Shown one piece after another: positions 8,481 to 16,569 of a DNA stretch of 64,000 bases. Numbering within the stretch: position 1 is the first letter of the stretch; each line of letters starts with the position of its first letter. The notes below the pieces were generated by a model. That model was not told the DNA's origin and ran no database searches. It saw only the letters and a list, made by a program, of their open reading frames with translations. Where the stretch lies: NCBI RefSeq assembly GCF_009913235.1, contig NZ_CP047897.1:1817501-1881500 (forward strand). The letters run 5' to 3'. The DNA is from Nibribacter ruber (GTDB lineage Bacteria; Bacteroidota; Bacteroidia; Cytophagales; Hymenobacteraceae). Position numbers and translations under genes: made by a program.

Positions 8481-8510
8481 GTTACTTTTCTCATCAAGGA
8501 GAAAAGTAAC
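8481..8510. repeat. 12-bp stem hairpin
   Basis: GTTACTTTTCTC pairs with GAGAAAAGTAAC around a six-base loop. I recall similar segments scattered in Bacteroidota genomes, but only one copy is seen here. Confidence 0.6.
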
Positions 8511-8593
8511 AAACGTGAGTGGACAGTAAGAAAGAGTGAAGTTTGGCAAGAAGGAATTGGGCAGTAGAGGCAGGAATTATGCCCAACTGATGC

Positions 8594-8628
8594 AAACACC
8601 CCTCTACGCTCCCCTCAAGGGGAGAATC
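8594..8628 (+). repeat. 35-bp intergenic repeat (ACACCCCTCTACGCTCCCCT type), copy 1
   Basis: The unit reads AAACACCCCTCTACGCTCCC then CTCAAGGGGAGAATC and contains an inner CTCCCCTcaAGGGGAG hairpin. Further copies lie at 8691-8760 (interrupted), 36040-36074 (diverged), 50894-50928 (inverted) and 51071-51103. Confidence 0.85.
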
Positions 8629-8690
8629 CTCTTCTAGCGATTGTTGTTGGTGATAACACCAACAACGGCGACGGTTATAATCTGTAGATG

Positions 8691-8760
8691 TAAACACCCC
8701 TCTACTGAGCTACACTCGGTACCTCAAACTCGCGTTCGGGCAATCCTTACGGGGAGAATC
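8691..8760 (+). repeat. 35-bp intergenic repeat, copy 2, interrupted
   Basis: It starts TAAACACCCCTCTAC and ends GGGGAGAATC like copy 1, but about 35 extra or changed bases lie between. Confidence 0.6.
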
Positions 8761-8799
8761 TGCGCATACCCAAGGAAATGGTGTTAGTAAGCAGATAAG

Positions 8800-8838
8800 C
8801 GTTTTCCGCGTAATTCCCAGAAAACAGCCCAAAAACGG
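8800..8838. repeat. 38-bp interspersed palindrome, copy 2 (degenerate)
   Basis: The right arm AAAACAGCCCAAAAACGG is well kept; the left arm CGTTTTCCGCGTAATTCC has decayed. It touches the stop codon of the minus-strand gene at 8839. Confidence 0.7.
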
Positions 8839-9867
8839 CTAAGCTTGAGGACCGGCCTCTGCCACCGGCAAGGTAAAGTTAAAGGAGATTTCCCGCATAC
8901 ATCTAAAATGGCGCTGCGGACATTTAGCATAGCCAATCTTGGAGCAGGGCCGGCAGTACAGGTTCTTCACCTCCAGCACCTCAAAATCCTGGGTATAGGG
9001 ATACATGCCAAACTCCGGCACGGTGTTGCCCCAGATGCTGTAAATCTTCTTCTGGAAGGCGGCGGCAATGTGCATCAAACCAGTGTCATGGCTGAAAACG
9101 GCCGTGGCCTGACGTACCAAAGAAGCAGACCCATTGAGGTTGAATTTCCCGCAGGCGTCAAAGATGACGGTGTTGTAGGCCGGATCAGCCTCCCGCTTGC
9201 CCTTGTAGGGCTCCGTCTGAAAGTACATGTCTATCATGTGCCCCACGGCCATGTCCTCTTTGCCACCCAAAATCACGACAGGGCCATTGATTTTCTCACA
9301 AAGTTCAATGAGCCGGTCTACCGGCAGGCGTTTGGTGTAATGCTGGGCGCCAATGGCCAGGGCGAAGTAACCGTTTTGGTGCGTGACAGGAAGCGCGGCA
9401 AGATCTACCGCGTCTTTCTCCGGAATGAAGTAGTCCAGTCCCTGCCCGTCGTTCTGCACGCCCAAGGGCGCGGCCGTGGCCAGGTAGCGGTCCACAATGT
9501 GGGTCTTAGGCAGGCGATTGACCTTGAACTTGACCAACAGCCACTTCTCATAATTGAGCTTATTGAAGCTTCGGGCAGGTCTGCCCAGGCGGGCTTTCAA
9601 GATACGGGTGCGCAGGTTGTGGTGCAGGTCCAGCACCAGGTCATACTTCTCCTTTTTGAGTTGGGCCAACAAGTCCTTCAGAGAATGCTCCAGGCAGAAC
9701 ACCTTATCTACATAAGGATTACTGGCTACAATGTTTCTGAAGGCGGCCTTGGTACAGAAATGCACCTCTGCGCCGGGCACCTGCTGTTTCACACACCTGA
9801 TGACGGGAGTGGTGAGCACAATGTCCCCAATGGAGGAGAACCGGATGATGAGGATTTTTTTCACGCT
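8839..9867 (-). CDS. Glycosyltransferase family 9 (ADP-heptose:LPS heptosyltransferase-like)
   Basis: The product of 342 residues begins with the GT9 N-terminal motif KILIIRFSSIGDIVLTTPV, which forms the acceptor-side Rossmann fold. The donor-side motif GGKEDM and the conserved segment FSHDTGLMHIAAAFQKKIYSIWGNT follow, as in WaaF/WaaC/WaaQ. A terminal Cys cluster (CRPCSKIGYAKCPQRHFRC) is common in Bacteroidota members. It probably adds a sugar to lipopolysaccharide core or another surface glycan at the inner face of the membrane. I chose GTG 9867: the longer frame from TTG 9888 begins inside the TACCTTTG promoter element at 9886-9893. No other LPS genes are nearby. Confidence 0.9.
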   Translation of the reverse strand, partial: SVKKILIIRFSSIGDIVLTTPVIRCVKQQVPGAEVHFCTKAAFRNIVASNPYVDKVFCLEHSLKDLLAQLKKEKYDLVLDLHHNLRTRILKARLGRPARSFNKLNYEKWLLVKFKVNRLPKTHIVDRYLATAAPLGVQNDGQGLDYFIPEKDAVDLAALPVTHQNGYFALAIGAQHYTKRLPVDRLIELCEKINGPVVILGGKEDMAVGHMIDMYFQTEPYKGKREADPAYNTVIFDACGKFNLNGSASLVRQATAVFSHDTGLMHIAAAFQKKIYSIWGNTVPEFGMYPYTQDFEVLEVKNLYCRPCSKIGYAKCPQRHFRCMREISFNFTLPVAEAGPQA

Positions 9868-9885
9868 GAACCGTTTTACCTGGCG

Positions 9886-9893
9886 CAAAGGTA
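9886..9893 (-). promoter_or_regulatory. -7 promoter element of the GT9 gene
   Basis: On the minus strand TACCTTTG matches TAnnTTTG. Transcription would start about 6 bases downstream, leaving a leader of around 12 bases before GTG 9867. Confidence 0.65.
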
Positions 9894-9944
9894 CGCTTCT
9901 TGCCTCTGAACCTAAAACAGTTACCCTAAAGAGTTTGAGTGCCT

Positions 9945-9982
9945 CGTTTTTGACCTGTTTTCTGGAAAAAGGGCCAAAAACG
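9945..9982. repeat. 38-bp interspersed palindrome, copy 3
   Basis: CGTTTTTGACCTGTTTTCTG pairs imperfectly with GAAAAAGGGCCAAAAACG. It lies about 50 bases upstream of the GT9 promoter, in a divergent region. Confidence 0.9.
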
Positions 9983-10299
9983 GCCTGGAGGGAGTAGCAT
10001 TAAATTCCGAAACTTTTTTACACTAGACATAGTATTCTATATAAAATATTTTCTATATTGCATCCATCTCTCCAATGCGGCAAAGCGAGGAGAAGGCAAA
10101 GCACTCAGATTAAAGTAGTTAGGTTTTCAGCCTCTTTCCCTTGGCTTTCTTATAGCAGGGGATGTAAATAGAGAAGAATAAACTTACTCCTCTTTCAAGC
10201 TGAGTGTGCGTGAGACGGGAATGAAAATGCCGATACGGGGAGAGGTTAAAAAAAATAGCAATAAAGATAGCGCAAAGCATATACTATTCAAGATTTGTC
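9983..10299. other. Divergent intergenic region without a gene
   Basis: This stretch separates the GT9 gene from the TonB-C gene. It is A/T-rich near 10015-10065 (TATTCTATATAAAATATTTTC). Apart from flanking palindrome 3 and the promoter element at 10300, nothing is recognised. Confidence 0.4.
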
Positions 10300-10307
10300 T
10301 ATCTTTG
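10300..10307 (+). promoter_or_regulatory. -7 promoter element of the TonB-C protein gene
   Basis: TATCTTTG matches TAnnTTTG, 54 bases before ATG 10361. Confidence 0.6.
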
Positions 10308-10360
10308 CGGCTCCAAAACTCGGGTGATCATCTATAAATTCCCTATTTCATTAAAGAAAC

Positions 10361-10816
10361 ATGAGCTTTTCTACTTCTATTTTCAAGCGCCTTGTCCTCA
10401 CAGTTGCGATCATTGGTTGTGCTTTTGCGGCGCAGGCAGGAAAAAAAGCAACCGTAATGGTATCAGACTCCGCTATGGTGTATGATAAAGTGGAGCAAAT
10501 GCCGGTGTTCCCAGAAGGTGACAAAGGATTGGCTAAATTCTTGAAAGCCAACTACCAGGCACCAGAAGGATTTGCAGCCAGAGGAAGCGGAGGTACTATC
10601 ATTGTTCAGTTCGTATTAAACGAGCAAGGTAAGATTCGTACCAAGGACATCAAGATCATCAAGGCTTTGGGTTACGGTTCTGAGGAGCCTTTGGTGCAAG
10701 CTCTTAACAGCCTGCCCGCCTACACGCCTGCCCTAATCAACAACCGCGCAGTTCCATACAGAATCACCTATACCATTGCCATTGACTCTTCCGGAAGAAT
10801 TTCTTCTGTGAACTAA
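10361..10816 (+). CDS. Secreted protein with TonB C-terminal domain
   Basis: The 151-residue product has a signal peptide ending near residue 26 (VAIIGCAFAAQAGKK). Residues about 45 to 150 form one TonB C-terminal-type domain: PVFPEGDKGLAKFLKANYQ, then GTIIVQFVLNEQGKIRTKDI, ending ITYTIAIDSSG. In full TonB proteins this domain contacts outer-membrane receptors, but here the N-terminal membrane anchor and Pro-rich spacer are missing, so it is likely a soluble periplasmic protein rather than a working energy transducer. Such stand-alone domains are common in Bacteroidota. It has its own promoter element and terminator and so is probably transcribed alone. Confidence 0.85.
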   Translation: MSFSTSIFKRLVLTVAIIGCAFAAQAGKKATVMVSDSAMVYDKVEQMPVFPEGDKGLAKFLKANYQAPEGFAARGSGGTIIVQFVLNEQGKIRTKDIKIIKALGYGSEEPLVQALNSLPAYTPALINNRAVPYRITYTIAIDSSGRISSVN

Positions 10817-10867
10817 TCAACCAAGTTTTTAAAAAGGTCTACTGCTCCAGCAGAGCCTTCGCCATAC

Positions 10868-10912
10868 AAAGAGAACGCCAGATGGATATACCGTCTTGCG
10901 TTCTCTTTTTTT
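10868..10912 (+). terminator. Intrinsic terminator of the TonB-C gene
   Basis: The stem AAAGAGAACGC pairs with GCGTTCTCTTT and is followed by a run of T, 52 bases after the stop codon. Confidence 0.88.
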
Positions 10913-11296
10913 ATGCCTGGCTGGCACTTATCAAATGGATTTAGAAGGCAGGATGAAGCTTACCAAAATTGAAAGCAAGAGCATGCCACGTACTGGGAAA
11001 GTGTAACCACCAGGCTTTTCTCTTCCAATAGATAAACCTAGTATAACTTGCGTAAGCCAGCTCACAGAGAGTTTTCTATTTCAATAGCTAGCAACTGCAA
11101 TACACAAAAGCTTCACAGAACAAGGGTGTTGCGTCTTGGGCAGAATAGCAGGGAAAACTGCTTAAAGCAGGTATAGAAATTGGTTTAGCTATAGGCTATC
11201 AAACCTAAGGCGGTCAAGCGTAAGGGCAGAAAAAAGAAGGCCAACCAATAATAGTAGGATGAACAACCAACCAAGTATTGCTTGTTTTTTAGATTC
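10913..11296. other. Gap with nothing recognised
   Basis: About 380 bases hold no credible coding frame, no palindrome copy and no strong hairpin. It could be decayed accessory DNA. Confidence 0.4.
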
Positions 11297-11566
11297 CTAG
11301 AAATGAATGTTGTGTCTTCTTCCTCCTTTTAAATAAATGAGATAGAACAACAGGAAAATAGCGCCGCTCATCCCTAGGAGCACAAGGAGATCGAACTCAC
11401 CTAGCTCTATTATCTTAGTCCCAACAAATAATTCAACCAAAAAGGTTAAGCTGAAAATAGTGGAAAGCGAAAGCAGCGTAAGGGCATAAAGAGGATAAAA
11501 ATTGGGGATAGACTGGTCACTATAAAAGCGGTAGAACTTGAAGAATATATAATCAAATAGCTTCAT
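11297..11566 (-). CDS. Small two-helix membrane protein
   Basis: The 89-residue product begins MKLFDYIFFKFYRFYSD, an aromatic amphipathic start. Two membrane helices follow (about residues 23 to 47 and 58 to 80) and a basic tail GGRRHNIHF. The pattern of a DYIFxKFYRFY start and two helices recalls a group of small uncharacterised membrane proteins in Bacteroidota that I cannot name. It stands alone on the minus strand between two gene-free gaps. Function unknown; the coding call rests on the clean membrane-protein pattern. Confidence 0.55.
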   Translation of the reverse strand: MKLFDYIFFKFYRFYSDQSIPNFYPLYALTLLSLSTIFSLTFLVELFVGTKIIELGEFDLLVLLGMSGAIFLLFYLIYLKGGRRHNIHF

Positions 11567-11827
11567 GCTTGTAATGTTTCATAGTCTTGGACTAAATAAA
11601 TCAAAAGCCTTTGCTTATAGTTGACAAAGAGAAAGATGGCTTAAGATTGTATCACAAATCTGTTTGCAGGTATTACCAGTGCTTCAATTTGGCTGGAAAG
11701 GATGGAAAATCTTCAAATTCACCCGGAAACAGGTCTTTTACCAGAGTCTCATAGCGTATTGGCCCCACATTATCAAAGAAGGAAAGATGCTTATGCGCTG
11801 TTACAATCTTCCTCCTACTTCACCATT

Positions 11828-13537
11828 TTAAATCCCCTTCGCCTTTTTGCGGTCTGCAAAATACGCGGCTACTTCCTCCCTGCTTTTGGCATTGAAGGTC
11901 ATCTCTGGAGTTAAGCCGCCTTTGCGGCCTACCAGTACGCCGTAGCGCATGTCTTCATAGCCGCGCATGCTGTGGGCGTCTGGGTTTACGCTGAGCAGGA
12001 CGTTCTGGCTAAGGGCGTATTCTACCCAGCGCCAGTCAATATCCAGGCGGCGGGGATTGGCGTTTATCTCAATGATGACGCCGTGGGCAGCGCAGGCATC
12101 AATCACGGCTTTGTGGTCAATGGGATAGCCTTCGCGGCGCAGGAGCAACCGGCCTGTGGGGTGGCCCAGCATGGTGGTGTACGGGTTTTGGATGGCCGTG
12201 AGCAGACGGTCGGTGGCTTTGACTACGTCCATTTTAAGATTGCTGTGAATGGAGGCCACAATGAAGTCAAAGCTGGCCAGCACGTCGGGTTCATAGTCCA
12301 GCGAGCCATCGGCTAGAATATCAGACTCAATGCCTTTGAAAATCCTGAACGGGCCCAGCTCCTGGTTTAGGCGGTCAATCTCCTTCTGCTGCGCCTGCAC
12401 CCTGAACTCCTGCAGACCGTTGGCATAAAACGCCGATTTGGAATGGTCACACATGCCCAGGTACTCATAGCCCAGCTGCTTGCAGTGCACGGCCATCTGC
12501 TCTAAGGTATGGGCGCCGTCTGAGTAGGTGCTGTGGTTGTGCAGAATGCCTTTCAGGTCACGGTCTTGCAAGAGCGTGGGCAGTTTATTTTCCTGGGCCA
12601 GTTCCAGCACGCGAAGGCTTTCACGCAACTCGGGGGTTACGTAGGCCAGGTGCAGGCGCTGGAAGATTTCCTCCTCAGAAGCGGCAGGCTCGCCGTAGGC
12701 TTCACTCATGAGCGTATCTCCGGCGGGGTTGACCGGGTGGGTGAGCCACGCGGCATTGGTAGAATATAAAAGTACTTGGTTAGCAAAGCGCTTTTCAGGC
12801 ACCAGTCGTATTTCCAGCTTCAGGCCAGATTCCTCTAACTGCCCTCGCCAGACAAACGGCCCCGAGATAGCCTCTACCGGCGTGACACCTGGTAATTCAT
12901 TTAAGAAGGCTGGCCAGGTGCTGTCATTTTCTAAACTGAGGAGGTAGTGGAGCGTGTCTATGGTCTCCAGGTGGCGGCGCATGTCGCCTACCAGCTCGGC
13001 GGCAACCGTTTCTGGCCTGTTTTTCAGGAATTGGAGCAAATCCAGCGCCAGTGGCTCGGCCTCGGCCCAGAGCAGTTTGCCTTTGCTGGCGTCTGAGTAT
13101 TGCAGTGCTTGCAAGATGGTTTCCTGCGTCTTCGCCCCGAAGCCCTTTAACTTAGACAACTCGTTCTTCTCACAGGCCTCGCGCAGGGCATCAGAGGTTT
13201 CCACGCCCAGATCTTTCCAGATGGTGCGTATTTTCTTCGGCCCGATGCCCTTGATGTTGAGCATCTTGACCACCCCCTCGGGCGTGGTTTCCAGCAGCCG
13301 GTTCAGGTCTGCGTGACTGCCCGTCTGGATGGCCTCCATGATCTTGGCGGCCATGCCCTTGCCAATGCCGTCCAGCTTTTCCAGCTGCGCCTGGCTCATC
13401 TGGTGAATAGGAGACTCCAGCCGTTCCAGCACCTGAATGGCGTTGGTGTAAGATCGTATCTTGAACGGGTTCTCATCATGCAGCTCCATCAAGGAAGCCG
13501 TGAGGCGGAAAAGGCGAATGAGGTCTTTGTTCTCCAC
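11828..13537 (-). CDS. polX: PolX-type protein: HhH plus degenerate Pol beta domain plus PHP phosphoesterase
   Basis: The 569-residue product has the PolX layout. Residues 1 to about 130 are an HhH 8-kDa-like domain with two hairpins (LDGIGKGMAAKIMEAI and IKGIGPKKIRTIWKDLG). A Pol beta-like palm follows, and a C-terminal PHP domain starts at HNHSTYSDGAHT with CDHSKSAFY and later His/Asp metal ligands. Active PolX has GSxRR followed by a G-D-x-D catalytic pair. Here the palm reads GDMRRHLETIDTLHYLL and the paired Asp residues are missing, so polymerase activity is probably lost while the PHP 3'-5' exonuclease/AP-endonuclease site looks intact. It probably works in base-excision-type repair in the cytoplasm. 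Divergent from the lipoprotein at 13976. Confidence 0.9.
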   Translation of the reverse strand: MENKDLIRLFRLTASLMELHDENPFKIRSYTNAIQVLERLESPIHQMSQAQLEKLDGIGKGMAAKIMEAIQTGSHADLNRLLETTPEGVVKMLNIKGIGPKKIRTIWKDLGVETSDALREACEKNELSKLKGFGAKTQETILQALQYSDASKGKLLWAEAEPLALDLLQFLKNRPETVAAELVGDMRRHLETIDTLHYLLSLENDSTWPAFLNELPGVTPVEAISGPFVWRGQLEESGLKLEIRLVPEKRFANQVLLYSTNAAWLTHPVNPAGDTLMSEAYGEPAASEEEIFQRLHLAYVTPELRESLRVLELAQENKLPTLLQDRDLKGILHNHSTYSDGAHTLEQMAVHCKQLGYEYLGMCDHSKSAFYANGLQEFRVQAQQKEIDRLNQELGPFRIFKGIESDILADGSLDYEPDVLASFDFIVASIHSNLKMDVVKATDRLLTAIQNPYTTMLGHPTGRLLLRREGYPIDHKAVIDACAAHGVIIEINANPRRLDIDWRWVEYALSQNVLLSVNPDAHSMRGYEDMRYGVLVGRKGGLTPEMTFNAKSREEVAAYFADRKKAKGI

Positions 13538-13609
13538 AGGGTTTTGGGTTGGTAAGGGATGCGGTAAAGTTACCTTTTATTCGGTATTGGTGATTCGTTG
13601 TTCATTATT

Positions 13610-13648
13610 CGTTTTTGGGTTGCTTTCTGGAAAATAGGCAAAAAACCA
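13610..13648. repeat. 38-bp interspersed palindrome, copy 4 (degenerate)
   Basis: CGTTTTTGGGTTGCTTTCTG pairs partly with GAAAATAGGCAAAAAACCAG. It lies 73 bases upstream of the polX start. Confidence 0.75.
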
Positions 13649-13739
13649 GAAAAGTCACTAGCCGGAGATTGGCATACAACAAGGTCAGAGATGAGTTTTG
13701 AGTCGCGAGCTCCGAGCTTGAATGCCAAGTCTGGGAATG

Positions 13740-13777
13740 CGTTTTTTGGCCATTTTCTGGGAAACACGCCAAAAACG
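13740..13777. repeat. 38-bp interspersed palindrome, copy 5
   Basis: CGTTTTTTGGCCATTTTCTG faces GGAAACACGCCAAAAACG. It is the second copy in the polX/lipoprotein divergent region, about 90 bases from copy 4. Confidence 0.88.
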
Positions 13778-13975
13778 ATGGGTGGCACAAGCGTTGGAAG
13801 GATCTTTCAGGGGCTACCAGGTCTTTTGAGTTGCAATCAACGTTGGTCCACTTCTAAAGTACCAGGTGTCCTTGTTGCCCTCTGATCCTTGTTCATGGCT
13901 TGCTCATCATTATTCATTAATTCCTATCTTGTGCCTATTATTGAAGAAGCGGTTTGCGCGCAACCTATCTCCCCT

Positions 13976-14374
13976 ATGAAAAACCTTTCTTTGCTTTGTC
14001 TGTTAGCGGTACTGGTAATGGCGGCCAAGTGCGGCACAAGCGTCCAGCTGCCCAAAGAAGTGTACGGCAAAACCTGGCTGTATTCATATGAGGAAGACTC
14101 GGCCGATGTGCGCACCTATCGTCCCAACACGTATGATTTCCCGGCGTCCAGGGGGCGCACAGGTTTCCTGGTCAAGGAAGACGGCACGTTCATGAACTAT
14201 GCCATTGCGCCCACAGACGGTTTAGAAGAACAGCCTGGCAAATGGACGGCCCAAGGCAAGAACATCATTCTGGTGGAACTGGAGGGATCTAACCGGCCGC
14301 CGCAGACCTTGGAGATAGTTTCGGCCACGCCAACTGTAATCAAGATCAAACGAAAATCCGCTGAAGAGCAATAA
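13976..14374 (+). CDS. Predicted lipoprotein, function unknown
   Basis: The 132-residue product starts with a lipoprotein signal, MKNLSLLCLLAVLVMAAKC, so Cys19 would be lipidated. I chose ATG 13976 because it gives this signal; the open frame upstream has no such feature. The rest resembles the small META/lipocalin-type lipoproteins of Bacteroidota: KTWLYSYEEDS early, a central GTFMNY strand, and EEQPGKWTAQGKNIILVELEG, which recalls a 'threshold of detection' beta-barrel fold. That comparison is my inference. It lies 56 bases upstream of the EVE-domain gene on the same strand, and the two may be co-transcribed. Confidence 0.75.
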   Translation: MKNLSLLCLLAVLVMAAKCGTSVQLPKEVYGKTWLYSYEEDSADVRTYRPNTYDFPASRGRTGFLVKEDGTFMNYAIAPTDGLEEQPGKWTAQGKNIILVELEGSNRPPQTLEIVSATPTVIKIKRKSAEEQ

Positions 14375-14430
14375 TTCACCTTCCCTTTTACCTTTTCTGG
14401 CGTCTGTTCAGGCGCTTGTTGTATCCTTTT

Positions 14431-14835
14431 ATGAAATACTGGTTAGTAAAGTCTGAACCTGAGAAATACGCCTGGTCAGACCTGGAACGCGACGGTCAAA
14501 CCACCTGGGACGGCGTGCGTAATTTTCAGGCGCGCAACAACTTACGGCAGATGCAAGTAGGAGACTTAGTAATGTATTACCACAGCGTCTCTGAGAAGTC
14601 TATAGTGGGCGTGGCCAAGGTGGCCAAAGAAGCCTACCAAGACCCTACCACCCCAGAAGCGCAGTGGGTGGCCGTGACCCTTGCCCCCGAAAAGGCCCTG
14701 GCCAAACGTGTTACCCTGGAGCAGATTAAAAAGGACGAGCGCCTGCATAACATTGGCTTGCTGCGCCAGTCAAGGCTTTCTGTCATGCCTTTGAGTCCCG
14801 AAGAATTTGACATGCTCCTGGCCTTGGGAAATTAA
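14431..14835 (+). CDS. EVE domain-containing protein
   Basis: The 134-residue product is a single EVE (PUA-like) domain. It begins MKYWLVKSEPEKYAWSDLER and continues with TTWDGVRNFQARNNLR, QVGDLVMYYHS and IVGVAKVAKEAYQDPT, all standard for the thymocyte nuclear protein 1 family. EVE domains read modified bases in DNA (and perhaps RNA); in bacteria they are often near modification-dependent restriction, but no restriction gene is visible here, so a housekeeping role is as likely. I chose ATG 14431 because it matches the conserved MKYWLVKSEP start; an upstream frame adds only MLYPF. Length is normal for a single-domain member. Confidence 0.93.
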   Translation: MKYWLVKSEPEKYAWSDLERDGQTTWDGVRNFQARNNLRQMQVGDLVMYYHSVSEKSIVGVAKVAKEAYQDPTTPEAQWVAVTLAPEKALAKRVTLEQIKKDERLHNIGLLRQSRLSVMPLSPEEFDMLLALGN

Positions 14836-14908
14836 CTTCCGGGCCAGTGGCCTGCTTCATGCTTTTTTCAAGTGTTTTTTGTAAATTAAACAGAAAAACG
14901 GCACGCCT

Positions 14909-16450
14909 ATGTCTTTGCCTACCTTCCTGAAGCAGTTAGCTTGTCTTGTAGTGATTGGGTTGGGCGCAGACATAGGTGCCTGGGCGCAGCAGAAACCCAA
15001 AGACCCAGAAAAACCCAAGGCCCCGGAACAAACCCTTCGGGCCGAGTTTGAAAGCGATTCTTTTGAGGAGGAACACATTGTCCACCCCCTCCCCGACAGC
15101 ACCATTCTGGTAGTGACCCTGGACAAGCATTCCTGGTTTTCTAAGAGTCATATCAAGTTCACGCGTTTCAGCAAGACCCTCACGCCGCTTTGGACCAAGG
15201 AAGAAGAGTACCAGGACGGAACCGATTTCCATAAAATCACCTCAGACGGCACCAACACGTTTCTGCTCTTCACCACCCGTGAGCGCAAGAAGCTGTTGCT
15301 CTACCAACTCAACAATACCACGGGTGCCATTACCAACACCACCCACGTATTGCCCACTGCGTTCATCTATGTAAATGAGATAGCGGCCAGCCAGGGCAAG
15401 GTGTTTTTGAGTGCCGTGGAGAACTACAACATCAACATTCTGCTCATTGACCCGGCGGTAGAAGAATGTCGCCTGCTGCCCGCCGTGTTTGGGCAGGAAG
15501 ATGACTTAGGCGAGTTCAGGGTGGACACGCTTACCCACGCCGCAGAGTTTCTGGTCTCTGAAACCAACAACTACCGCTCCCGGGTGCAGGTGAAGCGCAT
15601 GAATCCCAAAGGCGAGGTCTTGGGCACTTACTTTCTGCCGCCGCGCATAGACTTCAGCACAGACACCAACATCCAGGACGGCCGCCTCGCCCCCGGCGAC
15701 ACCCTCTCCAAACTGGTGCTGGGCACCTTCGGGTACCGTGAGACCACCTTTGCCCGCGGCGTGTACAGCAGTGATCTGGCCGGCAACCTCAAGTTCTATG
15801 ACTTCAGCAAGTTTGACCGCTTCTTTGACCACCTTTCCCTGCGCCAACAGCGCCGCATGAAGGCCAAGTTTGCGCGCCGCGAAAAGCAGGGCAAGCCCTT
15901 GGTGCTACGCTACCGGCTTCTGTTACACCCAGTACTGCCCCATCCGCAGGGCTACGCGCTAGTGGGTGAGGTCTATTACCCGCAGTACCGCCAGAACTCT
16001 TATTACAATAACTTTGACCCGCGCTACAACACCAGTAACACCTATCCACGCCGCAACTATGACGGCTTTAGGTTCACGCACGCCATTGTCTGCGTCTTTG
16101 ACAAGCAGGGCAACTTACTCTGGGACAACAACTACAAACTAGAAGGCAAAACCTACGCAGACTTGGCCCCTACCGTAGAAGCCGGCGTGGCCCCAGACGG
16201 GCAGGTGGCCCTGCTCTACCCAGACGAAGACGAGCTCAAGTTCAAGCGCCTGGTGCAAGGCGTATCCATGACCAATAACGAAGAGTTTGAGGTGCGCATA
16301 CAAGAGACAGATGAGAAGCGCCTGGACAGCAACTCAGAAGGTGTGGTGCATTGGTACGGGGGCAATTTTATAGCGTTCGGGTTTCAGCGCATACGGCCCA
16401 AGGAAGGAAAAGCCCGCACCGTCTTCTATTTGCAGAACCTGGCCTTTTAA
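14909..16450 (+). CDS. Secreted protein of unknown function, first of a tandem paralogous pair
   Basis: The 513-residue product has a signal peptide ending near GADIGAWAQQ (residue 27), then a short Lys/Pro-rich linker. The rest alternates beta-strand-like segments (STILVVTLDKHSW, KFTRFSKTLTPLWTKE, LLYQLNNTTG), suggesting a propeller-type or multi-beta fold. It has no recognised catalytic motif. The next gene encodes a clear paralogue: both share LLxPAVxGxxxxLGEFRVDTL in the middle, LLHxVxPHPQGYALxGE, a conserved IVCVFDKQGNLLWDN-like strand, and the ending WYGxxFxAxGFQRIR. Probably exported to the periplasm or cell surface. Function unknown. The start at ATG 14909 follows the EVE gene by 73 bases. 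Confidence 0.85.
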   Translation: MSLPTFLKQLACLVVIGLGADIGAWAQQKPKDPEKPKAPEQTLRAEFESDSFEEEHIVHPLPDSTILVVTLDKHSWFSKSHIKFTRFSKTLTPLWTKEEEYQDGTDFHKITSDGTNTFLLFTTRERKKLLLYQLNNTTGAITNTTHVLPTAFIYVNEIAASQGKVFLSAVENYNINILLIDPAVEECRLLPAVFGQEDDLGEFRVDTLTHAAEFLVSETNNYRSRVQVKRMNPKGEVLGTYFLPPRIDFSTDTNIQDGRLAPGDTLSKLVLGTFGYRETTFARGVYSSDLAGNLKFYDFSKFDRFFDHLSLRQQRRMKAKFARREKQGKPLVLRYRLLLHPVLPHPQGYALVGEVYYPQYRQNSYYNNFDPRYNTSNTYPRRNYDGFRFTHAIVCVFDKQGNLLWDNNYKLEGKTYADLAPTVEAGVAPDGQVALLYPDEDELKFKRLVQGVSMTNNEEFEVRIQETDEKRLDSNSEGVVHWYGGNFIAFGFQRIRPKEGKARTVFYLQNLAF

Positions 16451-16507
16451 GTATATTACTTATTCTAAATTCCATCATTAGCCTTCTTTACACTGTTTAC
16501 CTATAAG

Positions 16508-16526
16508 CTGTTGCCCCAGGCAACAG
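16508..16526 (+). other. Small hairpin between the paralogous genes
   Basis: CTGTTGCC pairs with GGCAACAG around a three-base loop, 57 bases after the first gene; it is followed by GTCATTTTA. It may be a weak terminator. Confidence 0.4.
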
Positions 16527-16569
16527 GTCATTTTATACTATATTTTACTTTATATCCCGTTCACCCTTT

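Larger units (their letters stand above)
8161..8799. other. Gene-free, repeat-rich gap of about 640 bases
   Basis: No credible gene is seen. It holds a stem-loop with feet GTAGAGAC/GTCTC (8221-8250), a CCCCG/CGGGG hairpin (about 8432-8464), a 12-bp hairpin GTTACTTTTCTC with its complement (8481-8510), two copies of a 35-bp repeat (8594-8628, 8691-8760), and palindrome copy 2 at the end. Confidence 0.6.

Noticed and set aside
8845-9909. A 354-codon frame on the plus strand opposite the GT9 gene
   Set aside because: The GT9 frame has full family motifs and a promoter; the antisense frame has none.
11702-11914. 70-codon plus-strand frame
   Set aside because: It overlaps the polX 3' end and shows no family features.
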